Source: Niveispirillum irakense DSM 11586 (GTDB taxonomy: Bacteria; Pseudomonadota; Alphaproteobacteria; Azospirillales; Azospirillaceae). From it: a DNA stretch of 64,000 nt. The notes beneath the pieces were generated by a model. The model did not search any database, was not told the DNA's origin, and saw only the letters and a list, made by a program, of their open reading frames with translations. The stretch lies in the NCBI RefSeq assembly GCF_000429645.1, contig NZ_AUCG01000016.1, forward strand, positions 186,001-250,000, written 5' to 3'. The position numbers and the translations under genes are program-made. Positions 18,441 through 27,833 of this stretch are shown here, one piece after another (the stretch's first letter is position 1; every line of letters begins with the position of its first letter).

Positions 18441-19196
18441 ATGACCGACGTCGCCAATGCCGACGCGCCCCAGATGCCCCTGTTCTATTCCAATCCGGTG
18501 CCGGTCAGCGCGCAGCGCCACGCCGATTGGAAGGTGAAGGAAAAGCGCACCTTCGAATATGCCGCCAATGTGCATGCCGTCCCGGTCCTGGCGGAAGAAC
18601 TGCCGCAGCTTCAGGCCTTCTATCCGCTGGTGTTCAGCGGCGGTCCGAATCCGGGTGTGATGGCACTCCTGGGTCTGCGCGCCGGCCAGAACCTGTTCGT
18701 CCAGGCGGACGGCTCCTGGCGCCCCGGCAATCAGATCCCCGCCTATGTGCAGCGCTATCCCTTCCTGCTGGTCGAAGTGCCGGAAGACAAGCGTCTGGTC
18801 CTGATCGTGGAAGAGGATGAGCGTCTGGTCGGCCCGTCCTACGATGTCCCGCTGTTCCAGGACGGCAAGGGCACCGAACAGGGTGAGCAGATCCTGAATT
18901 ACTGCGTCAACTTCAACAATTCCGCCCGCCAGACCCAGGCCTTCTGTGAAGAGCTGGCCAAGCGCGACCTGCTGGTGGAGCAGCGCGCTGATGTGGTGAC
19001 CCCGGACGGCAAGCGCCTGTCCCTGTCCGGCTTCCGCGTCATCGACGAGAAGAAGTTCAACGAACTGCCGGACGAGGTTTTCCTGGAATGGCGCAAGCGT
19101 AACTGGATCGGTCTGGTCTATGCCCATTTCGTGTCGCTGGGCCGCTGGCAGTCCCTGATCGAACTGGTCAAGGACGCCCCGGAAGTCGAAGCCTGA
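18441..19196 (+). CDS. SapC family protein
   Basis: The product is about 251 residues and matches SapC-like proteins: PLFYSNPVPVSAQRHADW at the start, VFSGGPNPGVMALLGLR, and IPAYVQRYPFLLVE in the middle. It ends with a segment giving residues that contact the next domain (IGLVYAHFVSLGRWQSL). The family was named from a surface-array locus, but its function is not established. The chosen ATG at 18441 gives the common MTDVANADAP start; in-frame ATGs lie at 18390 and 18414. A strong terminator follows, so the gene is monocistronic or the last of a short unit. Confidence 0.8.
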   Translation: MTDVANADAPQMPLFYSNPVPVSAQRHADWKVKEKRTFEYAANVHAVPVLAEELPQLQAFYPLVFSGGPNPGVMALLGLRAGQNLFVQADGSWRPGNQIPAYVQRYPFLLVEVPEDKRLVLIVEEDERLVGPSYDVPLFQDGKGTEQGEQILNYCVNFNNSARQTQAFCEELAKRDLLVEQRADVVTPDGKRLSLSGFRVIDEKKFNELPDEVFLEWRKRNWIGLVYAHFVSLGRWQSLIELVKDAPEVEA

Positions 19197-19242
19197 TAAA
19201 GGATATCCTGCCGGGCACTCTGCCTGGGCAGGGAATCATGGC

Positions 19243-19282
19243 ACAGCCCCGGCGGGTATCCCCGCCGGGGCTGTTTCATTTT
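19243..19282 (+). terminator. Terminator of the SapC gene
   Basis: A perfect 14-bp stem (19243-19256 with 19261-19274) with a four-base loop is followed by TTCATTTT. Confidence 0.92.
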
Positions 19283-19462
19283 GACAAACCATACGTTTGC
19301 ACGCTGTCAACGGGCCTCGATCCCTTCTGCATATACGGAAGAGAGGTGTAAGCGTAACAGGGCCGCGCTATAGTGGCAGCAGGCGGCACCCCGCCGCCAT
19401 TGGATCGGTCGGTGAGCCGGGATATGCCCGGCGGCCGTTCTAGCCAGGAATGGTGAGGCAGG

Positions 19463-19885
19463 ATGAATCTCGAAATCCGTACTTTCACGATCCGCGACGC
19501 CTCCCCCGAGGAGGATGAGCAGCGCGTTGCCGGCTTCCTGCGGTCGGTGGAAGTGGAACGCATCGACACCGCCTATGCCGATGGCGCTTGGCGTGTGCTG
19601 GTCCATTTCCGTGACCTGCGCAGCAAGGAGGAAAGCGCCCAGATCGAAACCGCGATCCAGGCGGCCTTGAACGCCTGGCGCGCCGATATTGCGCGCAACC
19701 TGCAAGTGGATAAGGAAACAGTGTTGCCGGGCACTCTCGTGGTGGAAATTGCCCGCTATGCCCCGACGACGGAGATTGAACTGTCGGTCATTGCCAATGC
19801 CGCCGGTGTGGGCAGCACGGTCCGCGAACATGGCGCCGACATTGTCCGCGTCGTTCGCCAGACGATGGAAGACCTGACCGGCTGA
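19463..19885 (+). CDS. Uncharacterised 140-residue protein
   Basis: I do not recognise a firm family. The first 50 residues (EIRTFTIRDASPEEDEQRVAGFL, then VEVERIDTAYADGAWRVLVHFRD) have the beta-alpha-beta rhythm of the short domain that precedes HRDC domains in some bacterial proteins. That resemblance is weak. No signal peptide or membrane segment is present, so it is probably cytoplasmic. GAGGCAGG lies just before the ATG. It stands alone between terminators. Confidence 0.7.
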   Translation: MNLEIRTFTIRDASPEEDEQRVAGFLRSVEVERIDTAYADGAWRVLVHFRDLRSKEESAQIETAIQAALNAWRADIARNLQVDKETVLPGTLVVEIARYAPTTEIELSVIANAAGVGSTVREHGADIVRVVRQTMEDLTG

Positions 19886-19918
19886 TTGGCGGCCCATCAC
19901 CAGGGCAAGCCCTTGCGG

Positions 19919-19948
19919 GGGGAGTAAATCCCGAACGGGATACTCCCC
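19919..19948 (+). terminator. Strong hairpin after the 19463-19885 gene
   Basis: GGGGAGTA (19919-19926) pairs with TACTCCCC (19941-19948), and an inner TCCCG/CGGGA stem closes the loop. No T-run follows, so termination would be inefficient or Rho-assisted. Confidence 0.5.
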
Positions 19949-20027
19949 TACCGGGTCATATTGCCTGGGTGCCCGTCAGGGTGATAGGTGGAGACCCGTG
20001 CCAGCCTCCACCTTTTACAGGGTCGGT

Positions 20028-20327
20028 TTATGTGGGCCGTGATTGACCGACCTCATAGACCCGCAAATTGCGTTCCCCAATTCCAAGGGCCGGCCAGGCG
20101 GATCGCCATTCAGCGATATGTGCAGAGGCAAAATGGCGATCAAGCGCAGCTTGGTCCGTCCAAAGCTCTTTGACGTGAATGAGGCCAAGATCAAAAACAT
20201 CCTCGGCATAACCATACTCAAGGCATCCTGCCTCAGCGCGGCTGGCCTCAACCATGCGCCTCATGACTGGCCGTGCGCCGGGGAGGTTTTCCGCGGGCAG
20301 CCGGACAGTGCCAATAATCAATAACAT
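20028..20327 (-). CDS. Antibiotic biosynthesis monooxygenase-domain (YgiN-like) protein
   Basis: The 99-residue product is a single ABM ferredoxin-like barrel: MLLIIGTVRLP at the start, MVEASRAEAGCLEYGY in the first helix-strand unit, and KELWTDQAALDRHFASAHIAEW with the conserved Trp and His of the family. Members are small dimeric quinol or haem monooxygenases of variable substrate. It is on the same strand as, and just downstream of, the SH3-domain gene. No substrate can be assigned. Confidence 0.85.
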   Translation of the reverse strand: MLLIIGTVRLPAENLPGARPVMRRMVEASRAEAGCLEYGYAEDVFDLGLIHVKELWTDQAALDRHFASAHIAEWRSAWPALGIGERNLRVYEVGQSRPT

Positions 20328-20372
20328 TGGACAACCATGGTGTTGTTGCTGGCCGCTTCCCGTAAATAGGGC

Positions 20373-20927
20373 CTAATTATCGACCTTTTCATTGGGATAG
20401 GCACCCCAAAAATCCGTGCGCTCCATCCAGCCGTGATAGCCCTGGATTTCCACTTCGCACCAATCTCCCTTGCAGGCGACCAGGCGGCCCATGGTGCCGG
20501 GCTCGGCCTGGGCGACGGCGGCGGCCGTGCTGGTCGGACGCTCCCTTATGGTGCGCAATTCCTGCGTCACCACAAGGCTGCGATGGCCGGACAGCATGCT
20601 TTGATGCACCCAGCCCTGGGTGCCTTCCACATCCCGGATGCGCCGCCAGGTATCGAATTCAGCCGTGATCTCCACCGGCATGCCGGCCCGCACGAAGACC
20701 CACTCGATCGGGTAGGCGCGACCGGGGCCAGCGCGAAGATTAACCTCGTTGGAGCGAAGCGAAACGAACCGGGGGATCGGCAGGCCGCTGCGCACGATCA
20801 TGTCGGAGCGGGGATCGGTTTCCTGGGCCGTTGCCGGCACAATCATGCCCGCCCATGCCAGAACCAATCCTGCCAATGCCCGGCGGGCCCATGCCTTCTG
20901 GCGATGCAGCCAATGTGACCTCGTCAT
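20373..20927 (-). CDS. Secreted bacterial SH3-domain protein
   Basis: The product of about 184 residues has an N-terminal signal helix (RALAGLVLAWAGMIVPATAQ) and two SH3-like repeats. The first is FVSLRSNEVNLRAGPGRAYPIEWVF and GWVHQSMLSG. The second has CKGDWCEVEIQGYHGWMER with two Cys residues. Such domains bind peptidoglycan or peptides in the periplasm. It is divergent from a D-2-hydroxyacid dehydrogenase gene, a pairing I recall from other Rhodospirillales. The start at 20927 is preferred because it precedes the basic signal region; upstream ATGs exist. Confidence 0.8.
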   Translation of the reverse strand: MTRSHWLHRQKAWARRALAGLVLAWAGMIVPATAQETDPRSDMIVRSGLPIPRFVSLRSNEVNLRAGPGRAYPIEWVFVRAGMPVEITAEFDTWRRIRDVEGTQGWVHQSMLSGHRSLVVTQELRTIRERPTSTAAAVAQAEPGTMGRLVACKGDWCEVEIQGYHGWMERTDFWGAYPNEKVDN

Positions 20928-21163
20928 GCGCAACTGATGGTCCCGAATAGCGACAGACAGCATAGAGTACAATCTTGTCCTTTTTGCCCACCGCCACAGG
21001 ACGGGTCAAGCACCGCTGCCGGCCCCGCCTGCTGACCATTACCCTGGAACGGGGCAATGGTATGGCACGCTGATGCCTGGACAAGCTTCGCTGCGGCTTG
21101 ATACTGCTATCACCTGCCCATAAGGCAATACCAGCAAGAACAGCTTCAGGGAGACCGGCGGTC

Positions 21164-22153
21164 ATGATGGAACGGAAAAAGCCCCTTGTCATCGTGACCC
21201 GCAAATTGCCGGACGCCATCGAAACCCGGATGATGGAGCTGTTCAACACCAGGCTGAACCTGGACGATCACGCGATGAGCCGGCAGGAGCTGGTCGAGGC
21301 CATGCAGGTGGCCGACGTGCTGGTGCCCACCGTGACCGACATCATCGATGAGGCGCTGCTCAGCCAGGCCGGACCGCAACTGCGCCTGATCGCCAATTTT
21401 GGCAATGGTGTCGACCATATCGACCTGCGCGCCGCGAAGGCGCGGGGCATCACCGTCACCAACACGCCCGGCGTGCTGACGGAGGATACGGCCGATATGA
21501 CCATGGCCCTGATCCTGGCCACGGCACGGCGTCTGTCGGAAGGGGAAAGGCTGGTGCGATCCGGGCAATGGACCGGCTGGGCCCCCACTGTGATGCTGGG
21601 CCAGCGGCTTGCCGGCAAAAGGCTGGGCATTATCGGCATGGGCCGCATCGGTCAGGCCGTTGCCCGGCGGGCCAAGGCCTTCGGCCTGTCCATCCATTAT
21701 CATAACCGTAAACCGGTCCATCCCCAGATCGAGACGGAACTGGATGCCGCCTATTGGGAAAGCCTGGACCAGATGCTGGCGCGCATGGATATCGTTGCCG
21801 TCACCTGCCCGCGCACCCCGGCGACATACCATCTGCTGAATGCCCGCCGCCTGGGCCTGCTGAAGCCCACCGCCATCCTGGTCAATATCAGCCGTGGGCA
21901 GGTGGTGGATGAGGCGACCCTGACCCGCATGCTCCAGCATAAGGAGATCGGTGCCGCTGGTCTGGATGTTTACGAGAATGAGCCGAATATAGATCCCAAG
22001 CTTCTGAAGCTGGAGAATGTCGTTCTGCTGCCACATATGGCATCGGCAACGATGGAAGGTCGGCTGGACATGGGGGAAAAGGTCATCGTCAACATCAAGA
22101 CTTTCGTTGACGGCCACGCTCCACGCGATCGCGTTTTGGAGATTATGTTCTAA
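21164..22153 (+). CDS. D-2-hydroxyacid dehydrogenase (glyoxylate/hydroxypyruvate reductase type)
   Basis: The 329-residue product has the N-terminal substrate domain with NFGNGVDHIDL. The NAD(P)-binding loop is GIIGMGRIGQAVARR. The catalytic trio is the Arg in LVNISRGQVVDE, the Glu in DVYENEPNI and the His in LLPHMASAT. It reduces 2-oxo acids such as glyoxylate or hydroxypyruvate to D-hydroxy acids in the cytoplasm. AGGGAG precedes a double ATG. The exact substrate is not determined by sequence. Confidence 0.92.
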   Translation: MMERKKPLVIVTRKLPDAIETRMMELFNTRLNLDDHAMSRQELVEAMQVADVLVPTVTDIIDEALLSQAGPQLRLIANFGNGVDHIDLRAAKARGITVTNTPGVLTEDTADMTMALILATARRLSEGERLVRSGQWTGWAPTVMLGQRLAGKRLGIIGMGRIGQAVARRAKAFGLSIHYHNRKPVHPQIETELDAAYWESLDQMLARMDIVAVTCPRTPATYHLLNARRLGLLKPTAILVNISRGQVVDEATLTRMLQHKEIGAAGLDVYENEPNIDPKLLKLENVVLLPHMASATMEGRLDMGEKVIVNIKTFVDGHAPRDRVLEIMF

Positions 22154-22227
22154 ATATTAAAATCGAATGCAAGGCCACTTGTTTTATTTCATATGAAATA
22201 TAATGAGAGGTGAGACCAATAAACAGC

Positions 22228-22245
22228 AGCCCCGTTCAAGGGGCT
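22228..22245 (-). terminator. Short hairpin after the 22245-22451 gene
   Basis: AGCCCC (22228-22233) pairs with GGGGCT (22240-22245), overlapping the stop codon of the minus-strand gene; on that strand GCTGTTTATT follows. A weak terminator candidate. Confidence 0.45.
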
Positions 22246-22451
22246 CACCCTTCCGCAGTCTGCCCCAGACGGGCGAACCAGGCACCGGCGGCAATCAGGT
22301 TCTCTGCCTCTTCCGGGTCGGCACAGCGCAGCGAATCCCGGTAGCAGTTCAGGGCCGCCAGGGCGTAAAGCTGTTCCATATCCGCAGCCTTGCGCGGTTC
22401 TGCGCGGCTGGCGGGACTTGGCGGTTCGTAAAGGCGATTATCGAGAGGCAT
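22245..22451 (-). CDS. Small uncharacterised protein, 68 residues
   Basis: The ATG at 22451 has AGGGTG six bases upstream. The product is acidic and helical in its second half (MEQLYALAALNCYRDSLRC, then DPEEAENLIAAGAWF). Two Cys residues are present. No signal peptide or known domain was recognised. It lies alone between a dehydrogenase gene and the first peptide-binding protein gene. Confidence 0.6.
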   Translation of the reverse strand: MPLDNRLYEPPSPASRAEPRKAADMEQLYALAALNCYRDSLRCADPEEAENLIAAGAWFARLGQTAEG

Positions 22452-22584
22452 TGTGACACCCTGCAGGCAATCTCGTGAATTGCTGCGGAGTATTACCGGC
22501 ACCCGTAAACAAAACCTTTATTGTTTGCCGTAGGATTGCTTATCTATACGCGTGTATAGATCATCTGCCATGCAGCATCACGTG

Positions 22585-24189
22585 TCACGGGCCGATGGAT
22601 AGATAGCGGGACAGATGGATGTCGCGGATATTGTCCTGCCATCCCTGGACCTTATCCGCAACCATGTGGCTGCTGACATAGGTGTAGATCGGGATAACCG
22701 GGTGATCGGCCAGCAGCATGCTTTCCGCCTGTTGCATCAAAGCCCGCCTCTTCGCCGCATCGGGTTCACCCGCCGCGTCACGCACCAGCCGGTCATAATC
22801 GGGATTGGCATAGCCGGCATGGTTCTGCCCGCTGACATCGGACCGGAACAGCGACAGGAAGCTGTAGGCATCGTCATAATCGCCGATCCAGCCACCGCGC
22901 ACGATATCGTCAAACTTGCCGGCGGCACGGTCGGCCAGCAGCACTTTCCATTCCCGGTTCACCAGCCGGGCCCGGACCCCCAGCTTCACCCGCCACATGG
23001 ATTCCAGGGCGATGGCAACCTTGCGGTGGTTGTCGCTGGTGTTGAACAGGATTTCCACTTCCAGCGGCTTGCCCCCCGGCCCGTAACCGGCCTTGGCGAT
23101 CAGTTCCTGTGCCTTGGCATCACGCTGCGCCTGCGTCCAGGCGGCGTATTTTGGCTCCGGCGCGGTATAATCGCTGACGCCCGGCGGGGTGACCGTATAA
23201 GACGGGATCTCTCCGCCCCGGGTGATCTTCTCCGCGATGATGGCGCGATCCACCGCCAGGGACAGGGCGGCCCGCAGGTCTGGGTTGGATTTCCACGGCT
23301 CCCGCCGCAGGTTGATCACGTAATAATAACTGGACAGGAACGGGGCCAGACGCAGTTCGGATGGCATATTTTCCCGCAGCCAGGGGATCTGCGCATCCGG
23401 AATGTCATAGGTCACATCCAGCTCCCCAGCGCGAAACCGCTTCAGTTCGGTGTCCCGGTTTTCCGTGGAATGGAAATAGACGCTATCGAGTTTGACATCA
23501 TTGGCGGCATGGAAGTGCGGGTTGCGGACCAGCTTCACATGGCTTTGCGGCACCGCCGCCGCCAGCATGAAAGCCCCGTTGGAAACCAGCTTGCCGGGAC
23601 GGATGAAATCATTGCCATGCGCCTTCACATTGGCGTGGCTGAGCGGGAATGTGGACGGATGCTGCAGGGAGGCGAGGAAATAGCCGGTGGGCGCTTCCAA
23701 CTCCACCTCCAGCCGGTGCGGTGACAGGGCCCGTACGCCCAGGCTCTCCGCCGGCGCCTGCCCCTTGCTGATCTTCTCCCCGTTGCGCACGGGCCAGAGG
23801 AAAAAGGCATAACGGGACCCGGTGGACGGCGAGACCAGCCGGCGCCAGGCGAACACAAAATCATCCGCCGTCACCGGGGTTCCGTCCGACCATTTTGCCT
23901 CAGGCCGCAGATCGAAATGGTAGGTGCGGCCATCTGCCGAAAGGGTCCAGTGCTGCGCCACACCCGGCACCAGATGGCCGGCAGCATCCAGCGTCACCAA
24001 CCCTTCAAACAGATCATATTGAATCCAGGATTCAGCTTCGCCCGTGGATTTATGCGGGTCCAGGGTTTCCGGCTCCGCGCCATTGCCACGGTGAAGCACG
24101 GCGGACAAGGCCGGCATCGTCATGCACAGAACCAGAAGGATCGCGGCCAGAACCCGCCGGCCAAACACCGTCACACCAACCGCCGCCAC
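22585..24189 (-). CDS. OppA-type peptide-binding protein 1
   Basis: The product is about 534 residues with a signal peptide ending ALSA. The SBP family 5 core includes RGNGAEPETLDPHKS at the mature N-terminus, KWSDGTPVTADDFVFAW, LVRNPHFH, TELKRFRAGELDVTY and GGWIGDYDDAYSF. It should bind oligopeptides in the periplasm for an ABC importer. I place the start at a GTG (24189) because AAGGGGAGGG lies five bases upstream; a TTG further upstream lacks such a site. No permease or ATPase is adjacent. It belongs with copies 2-4 by the EWKV segment in the second lobe. Confidence 0.92.
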   Translation of the reverse strand: MAAVGVTVFGRRVLAAILLVLCMTMPALSAVLHRGNGAEPETLDPHKSTGEAESWIQYDLFEGLVTLDAAGHLVPGVAQHWTLSADGRTYHFDLRPEAKWSDGTPVTADDFVFAWRRLVSPSTGSRYAFFLWPVRNGEKISKGQAPAESLGVRALSPHRLEVELEAPTGYFLASLQHPSTFPLSHANVKAHGNDFIRPGKLVSNGAFMLAAAVPQSHVKLVRNPHFHAANDVKLDSVYFHSTENRDTELKRFRAGELDVTYDIPDAQIPWLRENMPSELRLAPFLSSYYYVINLRREPWKSNPDLRAALSLAVDRAIIAEKITRGGEIPSYTVTPPGVSDYTAPEPKYAAWTQAQRDAKAQELIAKAGYGPGGKPLEVEILFNTSDNHRKVAIALESMWRVKLGVRARLVNREWKVLLADRAAGKFDDIVRGGWIGDYDDAYSFLSLFRSDVSGQNHAGYANPDYDRLVRDAAGEPDAAKRRALMQQAESMLLADHPVIPIYTYVSSHMVADKVQGWQDNIRDIHLSRYLSIGP

Positions 24190-24280
24190 CCCGGCCCTCC
24201 CCTTGATCGGCAAAGAGCTATCACAGCATCAAAGCGCGGACAGGGGCAAGGTTCCTGACCGGCATAGGCCGGTAGCCACC

Positions 24281-26392
24281 TTATTGCCGACCGGTCAGGC
24301 GGCGCAGCAGATCGCCAATCGGATCGCCCCCTTCCGGGTTGGCGGCGGGCTCTGGCGGGGGCGGGGCGCCCAGCGGTTCGCTCTGCACCTCATAGATGCC
24401 ATCGCCACCGGTCGTGTCCATGCCGTCCGTGGCACTGGTGGGGTTCTGCGCCACCAGTGCCTCCGGGGTAGGCGCCATGTTCAAGCCGGGCAGCGTGCGC
24501 ACGGGCAGCCCCTGATGCACCTCCATCATGATATCGTGCCACAGCCGGGCCGGCAGGCCACCGCCGGTCACCTTCTTCATCGGCGCACCATCATCATTGC
24601 CCAGCCAGACCCCGGCCACTAGATCGGCGGTATAGCCCACGAACCAGGCATCCTTGTAATCCTGGGTCGTGCCGGTCTTGCCCACGGCGGGGCGATCCAG
24701 ACGCGCGGCCTTGCCCGTGCCGCGCTGGAGGGGGCCTTCCAGCAGCCGGTTCATCGCCTCCACATAAGGGGCCGCGACAGCATAGCCGGCGGTGGAGCCA
24801 CGCCGTTCATAGATGATGGCGCCCGACGCATCGCGGATTTCCAGGATGGCATAGGGGATTACGCCCTGCCCCTGATTGGCCAGCGTGGCATAGGCACCGG
24901 TCAGTTCCAGCAGCGTCGTTTCCGATGTGCCCAGCGCCAGCGACAGGTCACGGCGCAGCGGCGTGGTCAGGCCCAGGCGCTTGCCGGTGCGACGCACATT
25001 ATCCACGCCCGCCGCCTCCATCAGGCGGATGGTGGCGGTGTTCAGCGACTGGGCCAGCGCGTCGCGCAGCGTCACCTCCCCCCGGAAGCGGCCATCATAA
25101 TTACCCGGTCGCCATTTCGCCTTCACGTAAGGCGCATCCAGCACCATGCTATATTCGCTCCACCCCGCTTCCAGGGCCGTCAGATAGACGATGGGCTTGA
25201 AGGCGGAGCCGGGCTGGCGCAGCGCCTGGGTGGCGCGGTTGAACTCGCTATTATCATAGCCCCTGCCGCCCACCATGGCGCGCACGGCGCCATCCGGCGT
25301 CATCAGCACGGCCGCCGCCTGCCCCACCCTGGCTTCCGCGCCGGGTCCAGCCAGCATCTCCGACAGCTTCGCCTCGGCCACGCGCTGGGCCTTGGGGTCG
25401 AAGGTGGTATAGACGGTCAGGTCGCCATGGTCGGCACCGACAAAGCCCTGCACCTGATCGGCCACCCAACTGGCGAAATAGCGCCCGTCGCCATCCGTCT
25501 CCTCCCGGCCCGTGGGCCGGGCAGGTTCGGACAGGGCAGCCAGCATCTGTTCTTCGGTGATGTAATCCTCTTCCAGCATCGCCTGGAGAACCACATTCAT
25601 GCGGCGGGCGGCGCGGTCGGGATTGGCGGTGGGGGCATAGCGCGACGGCGCCTTCAACAGCCCCACGATCATCGCAGATTCCCGCAAGGTCAGGTTACGG
25701 GCCGATTTGCGGAAATAGGTGCGGGCCGCTGCATCCACGCCAAAGGTGCCCGCCCCCAGATAGACGCGGTTCAGATAGGCGGTGATGATCTGTTTCTTGG
25801 TGTATTTCGTCTCCAGCCAGATGGCCAGCAGCGCCTCCTGCCCCTTCCGGCGCAGGGTCTGCTCCGGGGTCAGAAACAGGTTCTTGGCCAATTGCTGGGT
25901 GATGGAGGAACCACCCTGGACGGTGCGGCCAGCCCGATGATTGGTATAGGCCGCACGCGCCACACCAATCGGATCGATCCCGAAATGATACCAATAGCGC
26001 CGATCCTCCGTCGCCACCAGGGCATCAATCAGGGACCGGGGCATATCCTCGAATTCCAGCGTCTCCCCCCGCAGGTCGCCATAGCGGTGGAAGGCGGTGC
26101 CATCAGCGGCCACCAGCGTCACCGCCGGTCGGCGGTCGGCCTGGGCCACCTGGGAAATATCCGGCAGGTCATAGGCGAAATAGGCCACCACGCCGAGGGT
26201 GAAGATGAAGCCCCAGATGGCCAGCACGGCAAGGCCCGACAGGATGCGCCGGCCCCAGCCGTTTCCCCCACCGCCCTTTCCCTTGCCCCCGCCTTTGCGT
26301 TCAGGCGGACGCGCCGGGGGAGGCGCCGGCGGCTGGCGCGGCCGTGGCGGGGGTGGCCCTGGCGGGCGGGGACGGGGGGGAGCGCTCAGCAT
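24281..26392 (-). CDS. Class A penicillin-binding protein (PBP1A/1B family)
   Basis: The product of about 703 residues has a Pro/Gly/Lys-rich cytoplasmic head and one membrane helix (LSGLAVLAIWGFIFTLGVV). The GT51 glycosyltransferase domain has ATEDRRYWYHFGID with the catalytic Glu and GGSSITQQLAKNLFL. The transpeptidase has SAFK (active-site Ser), SLN and KTGTTQDYKDAWF. It polymerises and cross-links peptidoglycan in the periplasm. A flexible Pro/Glu-rich tail ends the protein. An upstream in-frame extension of 25 codons exists, but MLSAPPRP is the more natural start. Confidence 0.93.
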   Translation of the reverse strand: MLSAPPRPRPPGPPPPRPRQPPAPPPARPPERKGGGKGKGGGGNGWGRRILSGLAVLAIWGFIFTLGVVAYFAYDLPDISQVAQADRRPAVTLVAADGTAFHRYGDLRGETLEFEDMPRSLIDALVATEDRRYWYHFGIDPIGVARAAYTNHRAGRTVQGGSSITQQLAKNLFLTPEQTLRRKGQEALLAIWLETKYTKKQIITAYLNRVYLGAGTFGVDAAARTYFRKSARNLTLRESAMIVGLLKAPSRYAPTANPDRAARRMNVVLQAMLEEDYITEEQMLAALSEPARPTGREETDGDGRYFASWVADQVQGFVGADHGDLTVYTTFDPKAQRVAEAKLSEMLAGPGAEARVGQAAAVLMTPDGAVRAMVGGRGYDNSEFNRATQALRQPGSAFKPIVYLTALEAGWSEYSMVLDAPYVKAKWRPGNYDGRFRGEVTLRDALAQSLNTATIRLMEAAGVDNVRRTGKRLGLTTPLRRDLSLALGTSETTLLELTGAYATLANQGQGVIPYAILEIRDASGAIIYERRGSTAGYAVAAPYVEAMNRLLEGPLQRGTGKAARLDRPAVGKTGTTQDYKDAWFVGYTADLVAGVWLGNDDGAPMKKVTGGGLPARLWHDIMMEVHQGLPVRTLPGLNMAPTPEALVAQNPTSATDGMDTTGGDGIYEVQSEPLGAPPPPEPAANPEGGDPIGDLLRRLTGRQ

Positions 26393-26555
26393 GGTCAAAG
26401 TCAAACCGGGATCAGGCGGGATCGGGGACGCCGCCGCCAGGATAGGCGGGCGACCACACCGGAACAAGCTGATGCGCGGGGATTGGGGCGATTTCAGGGA
26501 AGGGTTTTAATGTTCGCCCCACATGGCACCCATTTGCCACAGGGGGCCCTAAGGC

Positions 26556-27629
26556 TCACTTCACGCCGCTGGCCGCATTCTCAATCGCCAGGATATGGTC
26601 CAGACCGGGCTGGATTTCCGACCGGATGAACTCCACCCGCTTCTGCGGCCCCGCCCCGCCCTGAGGGAAGCGGGCTTTCCACAAGGCCATCTTCACCGCC
26701 AGCCCGCACAGCACGCCGCCGATGGTGACGTGGTGGCTTTCAATCTGGTGGCGGACAGAGCGGAAACTCTCCGCGCTGATATCGTTCCAGAAATCCTTGC
26801 TGCGCCGGTCGAACGCTTCGAACCGGCCGGTGATGGAGGTGGTGATGGAGGTCAGCTTGGACTGCACGTCGGCCAGCATCTTCATCACTTGGCGGTCGCG
26901 GGAGATCAGTTCGCTGCTTTTCGGCTCCATCGCCCAGCCCATGAACTTCTGCACCTCCGGCACGATCCCGTCCAGGCAACTGCGGAAATAGGCCAGCGAC
27001 AAAAACACATCGCCATAATCTTCAAGGAAATCAGGGATTTCATTCAACTTGACCTTCAGCTTCTCTGACAGAAGCCGCAGGTTGGACAAGGCTTCGTCCC
27101 GATCCGGATTGGCCAGCATGGCCAGGATGTCCGACACGTCGGTGATCTGCCGCTCCTCGCTGCCATAGACCTGCTGCAGCAGCGGGCGGGTGAAATCCTT
27201 CATATAGCCGGTCAATTCCGACCTTTTGCCCTCGGAAAGTTGGAGCGATTTGGCGTCATTGACGGCGATTCCCACCCGGCGCAGCTCCTTGCGCAGGGAA
27301 TAGACATCGAAGCTGTTGATCTTCACCAGCTTGTTGATCTGCACCATATCGGTGCGCAATGCCTTGGAATGGCTGGGAAACAGGCTACCGAGATGATCGG
27401 GGTTGATCTGGCCGCTGCCGGTCTGCCGGTCGTGGAAAATCTCCACCACCGTTTCCAACCGGGCATTCTTGATCAGCTTGGCACGGCGCAGACCCGGCGT
27501 TTCCAGCGGCAGCATGCCCAGCGGCAGCACATGCAGCGCATCACGCCCGCTGTCATCGAACAGCAGTTCCTCCGCCTCACCAGCGGTGGGCTCGGCCTGG
27601 GCGGCTGCATCTGCTACGCTATCGGACAT
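26556..27629 (-). CDS. Uncharacterised 357-residue cytoplasmic protein
   Basis: I do not recognise a characterised family. The start at 27629 (MSDSVADAA) gives an acidic N-terminus and then LLFDDSGRDALHVLPLGMLPLETPGL. The rest is mostly helical, with KLKVKLNEIPDFLEDYGDVFLSLAYF and a coiled-coil-prone MKMLADVQSKLTSITTSITGRFEAF. There is no signal peptide or clear membrane helix, though a short hydrophobic patch near VTIGGVLCGLAVKMALW could be amphipathic. It is divergent from hemJ. The length and even composition indicate a real gene. Confidence 0.75.
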   Translation of the reverse strand: MSDSVADAAAQAEPTAGEAEELLFDDSGRDALHVLPLGMLPLETPGLRRAKLIKNARLETVVEIFHDRQTGSGQINPDHLGSLFPSHSKALRTDMVQINKLVKINSFDVYSLRKELRRVGIAVNDAKSLQLSEGKRSELTGYMKDFTRPLLQQVYGSEERQITDVSDILAMLANPDRDEALSNLRLLSEKLKVKLNEIPDFLEDYGDVFLSLAYFRSCLDGIVPEVQKFMGWAMEPKSSELISRDRQVMKMLADVQSKLTSITTSITGRFEAFDRRSKDFWNDISAESFRSVRHQIESHHVTIGGVLCGLAVKMALWKARFPQGGAGPQKRVEFIRSEIQPGLDHILAIENAASGVK

Positions 27630-27833
27630 CTGCTTTCCTGGACCGGCCAGGCCGGGTAAACGGGGCGTCGCAGGAGTATAGGGGGATGAGGGCACAACGC
27701 AACGGTGCAATGTCCCTGCGGCAGCCTTGTCCGTTCTCCTGCCTGCGTCTGGATGTTATTTAGCTGCCGGCAGCGTTGGTGGGCAAAGGTCCATCGGGAT
27801 ATGCAGGCCAGCAACAAGGGGGAACTGCCCGTT

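Noticed and set aside
19919-19948. GGGGAGTA motif resembling the manganese (yybP-ykoY) riboswitch
   Set aside because: It is fully paired with TACTCCCC in one hairpin, lies after a gene, and no TerC or manganese exporter gene follows.
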